Assembly: GCF_000384215.1 (NCBI RefSeq)
Contig: NZ_KB913032.1
Location: 5,571,602 to 5,635,601 of the forward strand
From: Amycolatopsis alba DSM 44262
Lineage (GTDB): Bacteria; Actinomycetota; Actinomycetes; Mycobacteriales; Pseudonocardiaceae
Reading direction: 5' to 3'
DNA: 64,000 bases
A model generated the notes under the pieces. It ran no database searches and was not told the origin of the DNA. It worked only from the letters and a program-made list of their open reading frames with translations. The translations under genes were made by a program, and so were the position numbers. Of this stretch, positions 25,016-33,504 are shown one piece after another. Numbering within the stretch: position 1 is the first letter of the stretch; every line of letters begins with the position of its first letter.

Positions 25016-26512
25016 GTGAAAGTGAAGCCGAAACACGCGTTCCTCGCCCTGCTGTCGTCAGTGGCCGTGTGCCTGGGGGTGACTTTCGCGGTCTCGGGCA
25101 GCGCCTCGGCCGCCAACATCCTGACCAACCCCGGTTTCGAACTCGGGACCACGAGCGGCTGGACCTGCAGCGGTACGTCCGAGGTGGTCAGCACGCCGGT
25201 CCACTCGGGCAGCCGCGCGCTCAGCGCCACCCCCGCCGGTCAGGACAACGCCCGCTGTTCGCAGAGCGTGCCGGTCAAGGCCAACACCGCGTACACGCTT
25301 TCGGCGTGGGTGCAGGGCAGTTACACCTACCTGGGTGTCACCGGCACCGGAACGGGTGACAAGAACACCTGGACCCCTGGCACCGGCAGCTGGTCGCAGC
25401 TCTCGCTGAGCTTCACCACCGGCGCGTCCACCACCAGCGTCGACATCTATCTGCACGGCTGGTACGGCCAGCCCGCGTACTTCGTCGACGACGTCAACCT
25501 CGACGGCCCCGGAGGCTCGCCGACCACGACGCCGACCACCACCACGGCGTCGCCCACCACCAGCATCTCGCCGACCACGTCGAACCCGCCGACGACCACG
25601 ACGGGCAACCCGCCGACCGGGAACCTGCCGAAGCACGTGATCACCGGCTACTGGCAGAACTTCTACAACGGCGCGAAGGCGCTCAAGCTCGCTGACGTCC
25701 CGACGAAGTACAACATCATCGCGGTGTCCTTCGCCGACGCGACGACCACGCCGGGCGCGGTCACCTTCACCCTCGACTCGGGGCTGTCGAGCCAGCTCGG
25801 CGGCTACACCGACGCGCAGTTCAAGGCCGACATCAAGACGGCGCAGGCGCGCGGGCAGAAGGTCATCCTGTCCGTCGGCGGCGAGAAGGGCACGATCCGC
25901 GTCGACTCCTCGGCCGCGGCGACGAACTTCTCCAACAGCATGAAGTCGCTCATCGCGTCCTACGGCTTCGACGGCGTCGACATCGACCTCGAGAACGGCG
26001 TCAACTCGACCTACATGGCGCAGGCGCTGCGGGCGATCCACGCGGGCGGCGGCACGGTCATCACCATGGCGCCGCAGACGATCGACATGCAGAGCACCGG
26101 CGCGGAGTACTTCAAGCTGGCGCTGAACGTCAAGGACATCCTGACGATCGTCAACATGCAGTACTACAACAGCGGCTCGATGCTCGGCTGCGACCAGAAG
26201 GTCTACTCGCAGGGCACGGTCGACTTCCTCACCGGGCTGGCCTGCATCCAGCTGCAGGGCGGCCTGCGGCCCGACCAGGTCGGTCTCGGCCTGCCCGCCT
26301 CGGGTTCGGCCGCCGGTGGTGGCTACCAGGCGCCCGGCAACACGGTCAACGCGCTGAACTGCCTCGCGAAGGGCACGAACTGCGGTTCGTACAAGCCGTC
26401 GACGACGTACCCGACGATCCGGGGCGCGATGACCTGGTCGATCAACTGGGACGCCTCGCAGGGTTACTCGTGGTCGAACACGGTGAGCGCGGGCCTGGCC
26501 GGTCTCCCGTGA
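25016..26512 (+). CDS. Secreted chitinase, GH18 with N-terminal carbohydrate-binding module
   Basis: This 498-residue secreted enzyme hydrolyses chitin. GTG 25016 is chosen because GGAGG lies about 7 nt upstream and it opens a proper signal peptide (VKVKPKHAFLALLSSVAVCL, cleavage near GSASAAN). Residues about 38-165 form a jelly-roll CBM (ILTNPGFELGTTSGWTCSG through WYGQPAYFVDDVNLDG). A Thr/Pro linker follows (about 168-205). The GH18 catalytic domain starts at KHVITGYWQNFYNG and contains the DxxDxDxE motif as DGVDIDLEN, with VNMQYYNSG later. Its architecture resembles streptomycete ChiC/ChiD-type enzymes. A DasR-like site overlaps its promoter. Confidence 0.95.
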   Translation: MKVKPKHAFLALLSSVAVCLGVTFAVSGSASAANILTNPGFELGTTSGWTCSGTSEVVSTPVHSGSRALSATPAGQDNARCSQSVPVKANTAYTLSAWVQGSYTYLGVTGTGTGDKNTWTPGTGSWSQLSLSFTTGASTTSVDIYLHGWYGQPAYFVDDVNLDGPGGSPTTTPTTTTASPTTSISPTTSNPPTTTTGNPPTGNLPKHVITGYWQNFYNGAKALKLADVPTKYNIIAVSFADATTTPGAVTFTLDSGLSSQLGGYTDAQFKADIKTAQARGQKVILSVGGEKGTIRVDSSAAATNFSNSMKSLIASYGFDGVDIDLENGVNSTYMAQALRAIHAGGGTVITMAPQTIDMQSTGAEYFKLALNVKDILTIVNMQYYNSGSMLGCDQKVYSQGTVDFLTGLACIQLQGGLRPDQVGLGLPASGSAAGGGYQAPGNTVNALNCLAKGTNCGSYKPSTTYPTIRGAMTWSINWDASQGYSWSNTVSAGLAGLP

Positions 26513-26586
26513 TGATCCGCTAGACCGGGGCGGGTGCCGGCGTCGCGCGGGCGACGGCACCCGCCCTTTCCACTTTCACGGGTTTC

Positions 26587-26792
26587 GTCCTCTGGATGCG
26601 GTAGTCGGCAGGGTGGCCTACCGCATCCAGAGGACGGTTGTGCGGCCACAGGCGAGCGCGTTGCGAAAGCCACTTTCGCAACGTTGAGGGTTGCGAAAGT
26701 GGCTTTCACAACGTCACCACCAGGTCCGGCGAGTGAGCGGACCACCACATGCAGGTGACTGAGTGCGGTCCTTGCGTGGGCGAAGGACCGCA
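26587..26792. repeat. Hairpins and family A palindrome in convergent gap
   Basis: The 292-bp gap between the chitinase and GMC oxidoreductase genes has three structures. A perfect 17-bp-arm stem lies at 26587-26603/26619-26635 (GTCCTCTGGATGCGGTA and complement). A family A compound palindrome lies at 26660-26712 (GTTGCGAAAGCC... paired with an inverted copy). A 10-bp-arm hairpin lies at 26764-26773/26783-26792; its right flank (CCGCATCCAGAGG) repeats part of the first stem. The set can terminate transcription in both directions. No gene was seen. Confidence 0.75.
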
Positions 26793-26804
26793 TCCAGAGG
26801 GGGA

Positions 26805-28472
26805 TCAGAGCGGGGTCAGGGGCAGCCGCAGGGCCGCGGGAGCTTCTGGAGGCACGACGGGCTTGAGCGGGGCGACAGGGGACAGCCGCCGGTAGGAGGA
26901 GCCGAGCGGCGGCCGCGGGTCGGTCCCACCCTTGTTGGGCCACAACGACATCGCGCGTTCCGCCTGCGCGGTGATGGTCAGCGACGGGTTCACCCCGAGG
27001 TTCGCCGAGATCGCCGAACCGTCGGCGATGTGCAGTCCCGGATGGCCGTGCACCCGCTGGTACGGGTCGACGACGCCGGTCTCGGCGCTGTCGCCGATCG
27101 TGCAGCCGCCGATGAAGTGGCCGGTGATCGGGATGTTCGCCAGATCCGTCCACGCGCCCTGCGCCAGCCCGCCGATCTTGTCCGCCACCCGCCGGGTGAT
27201 CTCGTGCCCCGCCGGGATCCACTCGGGATTCGGGTCGCCGATGCCCTGTCTCGTGGTCATCCGGCGGCCGAAGAGCCCGCGTTTCGTGTACGTGGTCACG
27301 GAATTGTCCATCGTCTGCATCACCAGCAGCCCGACCATCCGCTCCGACCACCGCCGCGGGTTGTGCAGCCGCACCAGGTCCCGCCGGTTCCGCCACAGTG
27401 CACGCGCGCCCAGCGCCCATCGGCGTTTGCCCGGCTCGGCGTCGACGAGGACCGTCGTCAGCAGGCCCATGAAGTTGCTGCCCTTGCCGTAACGCACCGG
27501 CTCGACGTGCGTGACGGCGTCGGGATGGATCGACGACGTGATCGCGACGCCGCGGGTGAAGTCCGTGTCCTTCCGCAGCGACCGTGCGGCGAGGACGGCC
27601 TCGGAGTTCGTCCTGGCGAGCAAACCCAGTCGCGGCGACAGCTCCGGCAGGGTGCCGGAGTCCTTCAAGGAATGCAGAAGCCTTTGTGTGCCGAGAGAAG
27701 CGGCGGCGAACACGACCTGATCGGCGGTGAAGGTCCGCTTGCCCTTGCGGGCCCAGCGTCCCGTCCGGACGGTGTCGACCGCGTAACCACCGCCGACCGG
27801 CCGGACCGAGACCGCGGTGGTCAGCGGATGGACCTCCGCACCCGCTTTCTCCGCCAGGTACAAGTAGTTCTTGACGGTCGTGTTCTTGGCGCCGACGCGG
27901 CAGCCGGTCATGCATTCGCCGCAGTGCGTGCACGGCTTCCGCAGCGGGCCCTCGCCGCCGAAGAACGGGTCGACGTCGCGCTCGCCGAAGTGGACGCCGA
28001 CCGGGGTCGGCCGGTAGGTGCCCGCGATGCCCATGTCCTCGGCGACCTCGCGCAGGACGCGGTCGGCCGGGGTGACCAGCGGGTTCTCCGTCACGCCCAG
28101 CATCCGCTTCGCCTGGTCGTAATGCGGGGCGAGTTCGGCCTTCCAGTCGGTGATGTGCGCCCACTGCGGGTCTTCGTAGAAGGTGTCCGGGGGTTCGTAG
28201 AGCGTGTTCGCGTAGACGAGCGAACCGCCGCCGACGCCCGCGCCGCTCAGCACGAACGTGTTCTTCAGCAGGGTGAGGCGCTGGATGCCGTAGCAGCCCA
28301 GTTTCGGGGCCCACAGGTACTTCCGCAGCCGCCACGACGTCTTCGCGAACTCGTCGTCGGCGAACCGGCGGCCGGTCTCCAGCACGCCGACGCGGTACCC
28401 CTTCTCGGTGAGCCGCAGCGCGGTCACGCTGCCGCCGAAACCGGAGCCGATCACCAGCACGTCGTAGTTCAT
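26805..28472 (-). CDS. GMC-type FAD oxidoreductase with four-Cys cluster
   Basis: This 555-residue flavoprotein starts at ATG 28472 (MNYDVLVIGSGFGGSVTALRL, an FAD-binding GxGxxG motif), not at the much longer open frame. It has the GMC/cholesterol-oxidase-like elements GAGVGGGSLVYANTLYEPP, GTQRLLHSLKDSG and the C-terminal IADGSAISANLGVNPSLTITAQAER. An unusual segment near residue 170, CTHCGECMTGCRVGAKNT, has Cx2Cx2Cx3C spacing as in [4Fe-4S] ferredoxins. The start overlaps the stop of the upstream monooxygenase in ATGA, so both are translated together. Alcohol or sterol oxidation is likely; the substrate is unknown. Confidence 0.85.
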   Translation of the reverse strand: MNYDVLVIGSGFGGSVTALRLTEKGYRVGVLETGRRFADDEFAKTSWRLRKYLWAPKLGCYGIQRLTLLKNTFVLSGAGVGGGSLVYANTLYEPPDTFYEDPQWAHITDWKAELAPHYDQAKRMLGVTENPLVTPADRVLREVAEDMGIAGTYRPTPVGVHFGERDVDPFFGGEGPLRKPCTHCGECMTGCRVGAKNTTVKNYLYLAEKAGAEVHPLTTAVSVRPVGGGYAVDTVRTGRWARKGKRTFTADQVVFAAASLGTQRLLHSLKDSGTLPELSPRLGLLARTNSEAVLAARSLRKDTDFTRGVAITSSIHPDAVTHVEPVRYGKGSNFMGLLTTVLVDAEPGKRRWALGARALWRNRRDLVRLHNPRRWSERMVGLLVMQTMDNSVTTYTKRGLFGRRMTTRQGIGDPNPEWIPAGHEITRRVADKIGGLAQGAWTDLANIPITGHFIGGCTIGDSAETGVVDPYQRVHGHPGLHIADGSAISANLGVNPSLTITAQAERAMSLWPNKGGTDPRPPLGSSYRRLSPVAPLKPVVPPEAPAALRLPLTPL

Positions 28473-29926
28473 CGCGGTCCCGCCGTCCGGTAGTCGCCGA
28501 GGTCGAGCGTTTTCGTCCGGCGGTCGTACTCGGTCACCAGACCCGGCCAGTTCGTGCTCACCCGGCCGTCGTCCTGGCGGTACCAGCTGACACAGGCCGA
28601 CCAGACACTGCGGCCGAGCCGTCGCTGGACCTCCTCGTCGTAGCGCTGCTCGACCTCGGGGACGACGTCCATATAGGACACTTCGGGGCGGCTCAGGTGT
28701 TCGACGGCCTGGCGGATGTAGCGGGCCTGCCGTTCGATCATGTAGATGATGGAGCCCGCGCCGAGGTTCGTGTTGGGCCCGTAGACGCAGAACAGGTTCG
28801 GAAAGCCCGGCACGGTCATCCCGAGGTACGCCCGCGCGCCGCCCTTCCACGCGTCGGACAGCGTCCGGCCGCCGAGACCCTCCACCTTGAGGTCGCCGAG
28901 GAAGTCGGTCGCCGCGAAACCGGTGCCGTAGACGATGACGTCGGCTTCGTGCTCGACGCCGTCCTCGGTGAGGACCCCGGACGGCGTGATCGCGCTGATG
29001 CGCCGCGTCTCCACGGCGACGTTGTGCTGCGCGAGCGCGGGCAGGTAGTCGTTGGTGAACAGGATCCGTTTGCAGCCCAGCGGGTAGTCCGGGGTGAGTT
29101 TCTCGCGCAGCGCCCGGTCCTTGAGGTGGCGGCGGCGCAGCTGGGCCGTCCGCAGTTCGAAGATCTTGGCCAGGAACGGATGTTTGGTCATCGCGTAGGT
29201 GGCGTACTCGGCGAGGAGGAAGATCCGGAGCCTGCCGAGCAGCTGGGTGGCCGGGAGATGCCGGAAGAGCCGCTGCTGCCACCGCCGGTAGCGGGTGTCC
29301 CGTTTGGCCATGATGTAGGGCGCGGTGCGCTGGAACACCGTCAGCTCACCCGCCTGGCGCTGGACCTCGGGCACGAACTGGATCGCGCTCGCGCCGGTGC
29401 CGATCACCGCGACCTTCCTGCCGCGCAGATCGACGTCGTGATCCCAGCGGGCGGAGTGGAAACTGGGGCCCTCGAAGGTTTCCTGGCCGGGGATGTCCGG
29501 CTGCACCGGCCGCGAGAGCTGCCCGACTGCGGGGACGAAGACGCCTCCTTCGAACGTCTCGCCGCCGGCGGTCTCGACCCGCCAGAGCCCGCGTTCCTCG
29601 TCGAAGGACGCGCCGGTGACGCGGGTGTCGAAGCGGATGTGCGGTTCGAGCCCGTAGCGGCGCACCACGCGTTTGAGGTATTCGTGGATGTCGGGCTGCA
29701 GCGAGAACCGCTTCGGCCAGTCGGGATTGGGCTCGTAGGAGAACGAGTACAGCGGCGACGGGATGTCGCAGCCCGCGCCGGGGTACGTGTTCTCCCGCCA
29801 GACGCCGCCGGGTTCGGCGGCGCTCTCCAGGATGGTGAAGTCGTCGAACCCGGCGCGTTTGAGCTCGATCGCCGTCCCGACCCCGCCGAAACCCGTTCCC
29901 ACGATCAGCACGCTCGTCTTGCCCAT
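28469..29926 (-). CDS. Flavin-containing Baeyer-Villiger-type monooxygenase
   Basis: This 485-residue protein starts at ATG 29926 (MGKTSVLIVGTGFGGVGTAI, FAD Rossmann motif). It carries the BVMO fingerprint FxGxxxHxxxW[P/D] as FEGPSFHSARWDHD (about residues 150-165). A second Rossmann motif for NADPH, VAVIGTGASAIQFVPEV, comes directly after. WRENTYPGAGCDIPSPLYSFS near residue 45 is also typical. It should convert ketones to esters with NADPH and O2. It overlaps the GMC oxidoreductase gene by 4 bp; an alcohol-to-ketone-to-ester route by the two enzymes is a reasonable inference. The upstream AlkZ-like gene is 53 bp away. Confidence 0.87.
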   Translation of the reverse strand: MGKTSVLIVGTGFGGVGTAIELKRAGFDDFTILESAAEPGGVWRENTYPGAGCDIPSPLYSFSYEPNPDWPKRFSLQPDIHEYLKRVVRRYGLEPHIRFDTRVTGASFDEERGLWRVETAGGETFEGGVFVPAVGQLSRPVQPDIPGQETFEGPSFHSARWDHDVDLRGRKVAVIGTGASAIQFVPEVQRQAGELTVFQRTAPYIMAKRDTRYRRWQQRLFRHLPATQLLGRLRIFLLAEYATYAMTKHPFLAKIFELRTAQLRRRHLKDRALREKLTPDYPLGCKRILFTNDYLPALAQHNVAVETRRISAITPSGVLTEDGVEHEADVIVYGTGFAATDFLGDLKVEGLGGRTLSDAWKGGARAYLGMTVPGFPNLFCVYGPNTNLGAGSIIYMIERQARYIRQAVEHLSRPEVSYMDVVPEVEQRYDEEVQRRLGRSVWSACVSWYRQDDGRVSTNWPGLVTEYDRRTKTLDLGDYRTAGPR

Positions 29927-29979
29927 GCCGATCGAAGTTACGCAGCCCTCACCCCCGGTGGAAGTACACGACCGGCCAT

Positions 29980-31095
29980 TCAATCGAGATTTTCGGCCAC
30001 GATCTCCACGGAGTGACTCTCGGCCTTCGGGTGGGCCCAGGTCAGGAGCCGGTAGGCGGAGCTTTCCAGTGCGTCCAGATCGCGCTTCGGGACGCGTTCG
30101 AACGGCGTGATCACCACCGAAGCCGCCTTCTTCACCGCCTTGATCTCCCAGAAGCCCTTCACCGACCCGTCGACCAGGATGGTGCCCTTGACCAGGCCGT
30201 TCTGCGTGATGACGACCTTGCGGTACTCGTCGCTGATCACCCGTGTGCGGTCGGCGTAGGACAGGACGGTCTGGTCGAACGGGCCCAGCAGCCGGGCGGG
30301 CGCGGGCGTGTCCGGATCAGGGCGCGAGGCCTCGGGCAGGTCGAAGAGCTCACGTCCGTTCTCGTCGCGGAACGTCCGCATCTCCGGCCGCAGCCGCTCG
30401 GCGACGTCGCCGAGTTTCGTGATCCCGGCCCACGCCTGCGCGTCCTGCACGCTCGCCGGCCCGAACGCGGCCAGATAGCGCTTGAACATCGCTTCGGGTG
30501 ACGGCGACTCGTCCGGCTCGGCGCCGAGCCAGTCGCCGGTGGTCTGATACGTCGGCTGTCCCGACTTGCCCCACACACCACGCGGCGGGATCTGCACCAG
30601 CGGCAGCAGCGCCCGCGCGACGTGCACCAGCGACGACGGCGCCACGCCCTCCCAATGCTTGGTGAGTTCCGCGCCGAGTCCGGCCGACGAAAGCGGCCGT
30701 TCGCCGAGCAGTTTGCGGGCGGTGCGGGCGATCTCCTGGTGGTCGAGGTCCTTGATGTCCGGGCCGAACTGGGTGTTGCCGGTCACCGAGCGGTCGTAGA
30801 GGGGTTGCACGATCGGCCGCCACGCCAGCGCGTCCGACGGCTTCACCAGGTGCACCGTGCCGCGCATGAGCGCGATCCGCACGACACTCTTGTCCAGCAG
30901 CAGGTTCGCCAGCTCTTCCTGGCGGAAGCCGTGCAGTCGTGTCCAGAGCGCGAAGTACGGCGGATTCGGCGCCTGCGCCTGCAACCCGGCGAGATGGTCG
31001 ACCGCTTCGAGCGCGGTCAGCTTCGAACGCCGGAGCAGCAGTTGCCGGTCCAGCATGGCGCGGTTCAGCGCGCGCCTGCTCAACGTGTCGGACAT
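29980..31095 (-). CDS. Winged-helix AlkZ/YcaQ-like protein
   Basis: This 371-residue protein starts at ATG 31095 (MSDTLSRRALNRAMLDRQLLL). It matches the HTH_42/AlkZ-like family of winged-helix proteins, which includes DNA glycosylases that unhook interstrand crosslinks or remove bulky alkyl adducts. Family features are LTALEAVDHLAGLQAQAPNPPYFALWTR near residue 30-55, with a QAQ triplet at the position where I expect the catalytic Q-x-Q of AlkZ, then ALMRGTVHLV, and a C-terminal LLGPFDQTVLSYADRTRV and FWEIK segment. Whether it repairs DNA or self-protects against a genotoxic metabolite is not shown. It may be transcribed with the two flavoenzyme genes downstream. Confidence 0.75.
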   Translation of the reverse strand: MSDTLSRRALNRAMLDRQLLLRRSKLTALEAVDHLAGLQAQAPNPPYFALWTRLHGFRQEELANLLLDKSVVRIALMRGTVHLVKPSDALAWRPIVQPLYDRSVTGNTQFGPDIKDLDHQEIARTARKLLGERPLSSAGLGAELTKHWEGVAPSSLVHVARALLPLVQIPPRGVWGKSGQPTYQTTGDWLGAEPDESPSPEAMFKRYLAAFGPASVQDAQAWAGITKLGDVAERLRPEMRTFRDENGRELFDLPEASRPDPDTPAPARLLGPFDQTVLSYADRTRVISDEYRKVVITQNGLVKGTILVDGSVKGFWEIKAVKKAASVVITPFERVPKRDLDALESSAYRLLTWAHPKAESHSVEIVAENLD

Positions 31096-31175
31096 ACCGC
31101 CCACCTTAAACGGGATCAAGGACAGTTACGGTCCTCAATGCGCCGATTGGTGCGAGGGGATCCATAATCCCGGCC

Positions 31176-32204
31176 ATGGAACTACCGCCGCCGGTGATCC
31201 GGGACTGGGACTACCCGCGCGGCACGGCGAGCATCGTGCTCATGGCCCGCTTCGCCGCCGAGAACGGTGTCGAGGGGCTGGAGTCCTACGAGCACGCTCC
31301 CGTCGACGGCCAGGTCGACGCGCGCCAGGAACTCGCGGTGGTCCGGCGCCTTGTGCGCGGACTCGGTGGCGGGGACGACGTCGCGCTGCGGCTGAGCAGG
31401 CGATACCGTGTCAGCGCCTTCGGCATCTTCGGCTTCGCGTGCATCAGCAGCCCGACGCTGGGGGACGCGATGCGCTTCGCCCTGCGGTATCTGGACTTGA
31501 GCTTCACCTTCTGCATCCCGCACGTGGCCGTCGAGGCCGGGCGGCTCGCGCTGACCATGGACGACAGCCGCGTGCCGGGCGACGTCGCCCGCTTCCTGGT
31601 GCTGCGCGACCTCGGCGCCATCCACACCGTCATGCGGGACATCCTGCCGGACATCTCCTTGCGTACACTGGCTTTCCGGCACGATAAACCGTCCAGTGTG
31701 GACGAATACGTGCGTACCTTCGGACTGGCGCCGTCATTCTCCGCGCCGTCGCACGTCGCCACCCTCGACCCGCTCTTCCTCGACAAACCGCTGCCGCAGG
31801 CCAACGATCAGACGGTCGCGGTCTGCGCCGCGCAATGCGATCTGCTGGTGTCGCGGAAACGTGAGCGCTCCGGGATCGCGCAGCAGGTGCGGGAACGGCT
31901 GGTGCGGCTCGGCGGTGTCGACGCGGGCATGGAGGAGGTCGCGCGGCGGCTCGCGCTCAGCCCTCGCACGCTGCGACGGCGGCTGTTCGAGGCCGGGACC
32001 GGCTACCGCGCGCTGCTGGACGAGGTCCGCCAGGCCCTCGCCGAGGAGATGCTGGACACCGGCGCGCTCAGCGTGGAGGACGTCGCGCTGCGGCTGGGCT
32101 ACGCCGAGGCGTCGAGCTTCATCTACGCCTTCAAACGCTGGAAGGGGATGACGCCGGCGGCCTACGCCCGGCGGAACGCGATGCGAGCACGGCCGGGTAG
32201 GTGA
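31176..32204 (+). CDS. AraC-family transcriptional regulator
   Basis: This 342-residue regulator starts at ATG 31176. The N-terminal ~200 residues resemble the arabinose-binding-like domain of OruR/ArgR-type AraC proteins (RRYRVSAFGIFGFACISSPTLGDAMRFALRYLDLSFTF). The C-terminal ~100 residues are a double helix-turn-helix: MEEVARRLALSPRTLRRRLFEAGTGY, then LSVEDVALRLGYAEASSFIYAFKRWKGMTPAAY. The gene is divergent from the AlkZ-like gene, and its 3' end overlaps the convergent tetR-type gene by 74 bp. Effector and targets are unknown. Confidence 0.9.
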   Translation: MELPPPVIRDWDYPRGTASIVLMARFAAENGVEGLESYEHAPVDGQVDARQELAVVRRLVRGLGGGDDVALRLSRRYRVSAFGIFGFACISSPTLGDAMRFALRYLDLSFTFCIPHVAVEAGRLALTMDDSRVPGDVARFLVLRDLGAIHTVMRDILPDISLRTLAFRHDKPSSVDEYVRTFGLAPSFSAPSHVATLDPLFLDKPLPQANDQTVAVCAAQCDLLVSRKRERSGIAQQVRERLVRLGGVDAGMEEVARRLALSPRTLRRRLFEAGTGYRALLDEVRQALAEEMLDTGALSVEDVALRLGYAEASSFIYAFKRWKGMTPAAYARRNAMRARPGR

Positions 32205-32796
32205 CCCGCAGCAGGTGCAGGATCGAATCGGTGAGGAAGACCCGTAGCTCGTCCCGGCCGAGCGTGCCGCGGACCAGCCATTCGCGGGACGCGGCCCGCA
32301 GCATCCCGCCGTACGACCGGATCATCGCGCGGAGCTCTTCGCGACCCTCGGTGACGTCGCTCATCAGCGCGGCCGCGAGCACCCTGTCCGCGGCGATCTC
32401 GTCACCCTCCAGCATGATCCGCTCGATGTCCGGGTCACGCCCGACGGCCTCCGTGCCGATCGCCGTCAGCCACGCCTGCTCGTTGCGTTCGACGACCTCG
32501 ATCCAGTGCCGGACGCTGATCGCGAGCCGCTCCTCGGCGGTGGTTTCGGGCAGGTTCTCGATCACCGGCGCCGGCACGATCATCATCTGCCGGACGACTT
32601 CCAGGTACAGCTCCCGTTTGCCGCCGAAGTAGTGGTTGATCAGCGGCCTCGCCACCCCGGCGGCCTTCGCGATGTCCGACGTCGAAACCGAGGCGTAGGT
32701 GCCCTCGCCGAACAACCGCCGGGCGGCCGCCAGGATCTCGGCGCGCCGCGCGGCCGGTTCGAGGCGGCGCCGCCGGGCTTCCGGATCGGTGCTCAT
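32131..32796 (-). CDS. TetR-family transcriptional regulator
   Basis: This 221-residue regulator starts at ATG 32796. The N-terminal helix-turn-helix is ARRLFGEGTYASVSTSDIAKAAGVARPLINHYFGGKRELY (about residues 25-65), followed by a helical ligand domain. The start overlaps the NUDIX stop (ATGA), so the two are coupled. The last 74 bp are antisense to the 3' end of the AraC gene. The first codons of this gene and about 20 bp upstream are duplicated at 33363-33399. Ligand unknown. Confidence 0.9.
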   Translation of the reverse strand: MSTDPEARRRRLEPAARRAEILAAARRLFGEGTYASVSTSDIAKAAGVARPLINHYFGGKRELYLEVVRQMMIVPAPVIENLPETTAEERLAISVRHWIEVVERNEQAWLTAIGTEAVGRDPDIERIMLEGDEIAADRVLAAALMSDVTEGREELRAMIRSYGGMLRAASREWLVRGTLGRDELRVFLTDSILHLLRVTYPAVLASRSAGRRPPASSPSSV

Positions 32797-32816
32797 GGGC
32801 CGAGCGTAACTGTTTC
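32780..32816. repeat. 37-bp direct repeat, copy 1 (tetR start)
   Basis: This sequence, beginning TCCGGATCGGTGCTCATGGG, spans the start of the TetR gene and the last codons of the NUDIX gene. It recurs identically at 33363-33399, 583 bp away in the same orientation, so that the NUDIX gene lies between the copies. Confidence 0.85.
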
Positions 32817-33308
32817 GGACAGGAAGCCGGGTGGTCGACCTGATTCGCGGAACACCGTCTCTCCGCTGTTCACCGCGTGCAGCGCGGCGCCGATCCGGCC
32901 GTGGAGGGGCGCCTTCACCAGTCGATCGGCCTCGGCCAGCGAGTACAGCCCTACCGAGCTGATTTCAGGATCGGTCGACTGGATGCCACGCACTTCCCGT
33001 TCGGTGATCAAGCCACCGTCGAAGACGAACGCCAGTCCCTCCGGCATGACCCCTTGCGTGGGGATGTGGTCGATGACCAGCAACGCACCGAGGGCGCGGG
33101 TGATACCCAGCTCTTCGTGGAGTTCGCGGGCCGCTGTCGCCCACGGAGCTTCCTCGGCCTCGACCGCGCCGCCTGGGATCTCCCATTCGGGTTTGTACGT
33201 GGTTTCCACCAGGAGCACTCGCGACCGATCGTCGCGGAGCAGTACTCCCGCCGCGGTGCGTTTCCGGTTGAGGGAGGCCGCGTATTCGCCGAAGGGAAGG
33301 AGATCCAC
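32793..33308 (-). CDS. NUDIX hydrolase
   Basis: This 171-residue protein starts at GTG 33308. It has the full Nudix box GGAVEAEEAPWATAARELHEELGI (about residues 47-70; G-x5-E-x7-REL-x-EE-x-GI), which binds Mg2+ and cleaves nucleoside diphosphates linked to another group. The segment before it, RTAAGVLLRDDRSRVLLVE, is the usual first strand pair. The last residues (ETVTLGP) come from the 37-bp direct repeat that also encodes the start of the tetR-type gene. No strong ribosome site precedes the start. Substrate is unknown, perhaps house-cleaning of oxidised nucleotides. Confidence 0.88.
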   Translation of the reverse strand: MDLLPFGEYAASLNRKRTAAGVLLRDDRSRVLLVETTYKPEWEIPGGAVEAEEAPWATAARELHEELGITRALGALLVIDHIPTQGVMPEGLAFVFDGGLITEREVRGIQSTDPEISSVGLYSLAEADRLVKAPLHGRIGAALHAVNSGETVFRESGRPPGFLSETVTLGP

Positions 33309-33319
33309 GATTTAGCAGG

Positions 33320-33378
33320 CTACTGCCCGGCCGGTTGCGCCGTGGTGTTCGGAACGGGCGTCTCCGGATCGGTGCTCA
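33320..33378 (-). pseudogene. 19-codon remnant of the tetR 5' end
   Basis: The second copy of the 37-bp repeat recreates the ATG and first codons of the TetR gene (MSTDPE). The frame then diverges and stops at TAG 33320-33322 after 19 codons (ending QPAGQ), 11 bp before the NUDIX start. It is a duplication scar. It could also be translated as a leader ahead of the NUDIX gene, but no evidence supports that. Confidence 0.55.
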
Positions 33379-33399
33379 TGGGCCGAGCGTAACTGTTTC
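33363..33399. repeat. 37-bp direct repeat, copy 2
   Basis: This is identical to 32780-32816. The pair flanks the NUDIX gene; identity ends abruptly on both sides. Confidence 0.85.
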
Positions 33400-33504
33400 A
33401 CCTGGCCGCCTGCCGTTATTCATTCGGAACGACCCGCCGGTAACTCCGAGAGCCTTCGAACCGACGTTCGTGGCGGGGGGACCGGGTGTCATGGGTAGGG
33501 ACGA

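Noticed and set aside
28473..29282. Upstream extension of the GMC oxidoreductase frame
   Set aside because: The extension overlaps the monooxygenase gene and is proline/arginine-rich noise. The FAD motif begins right at ATG 28472.
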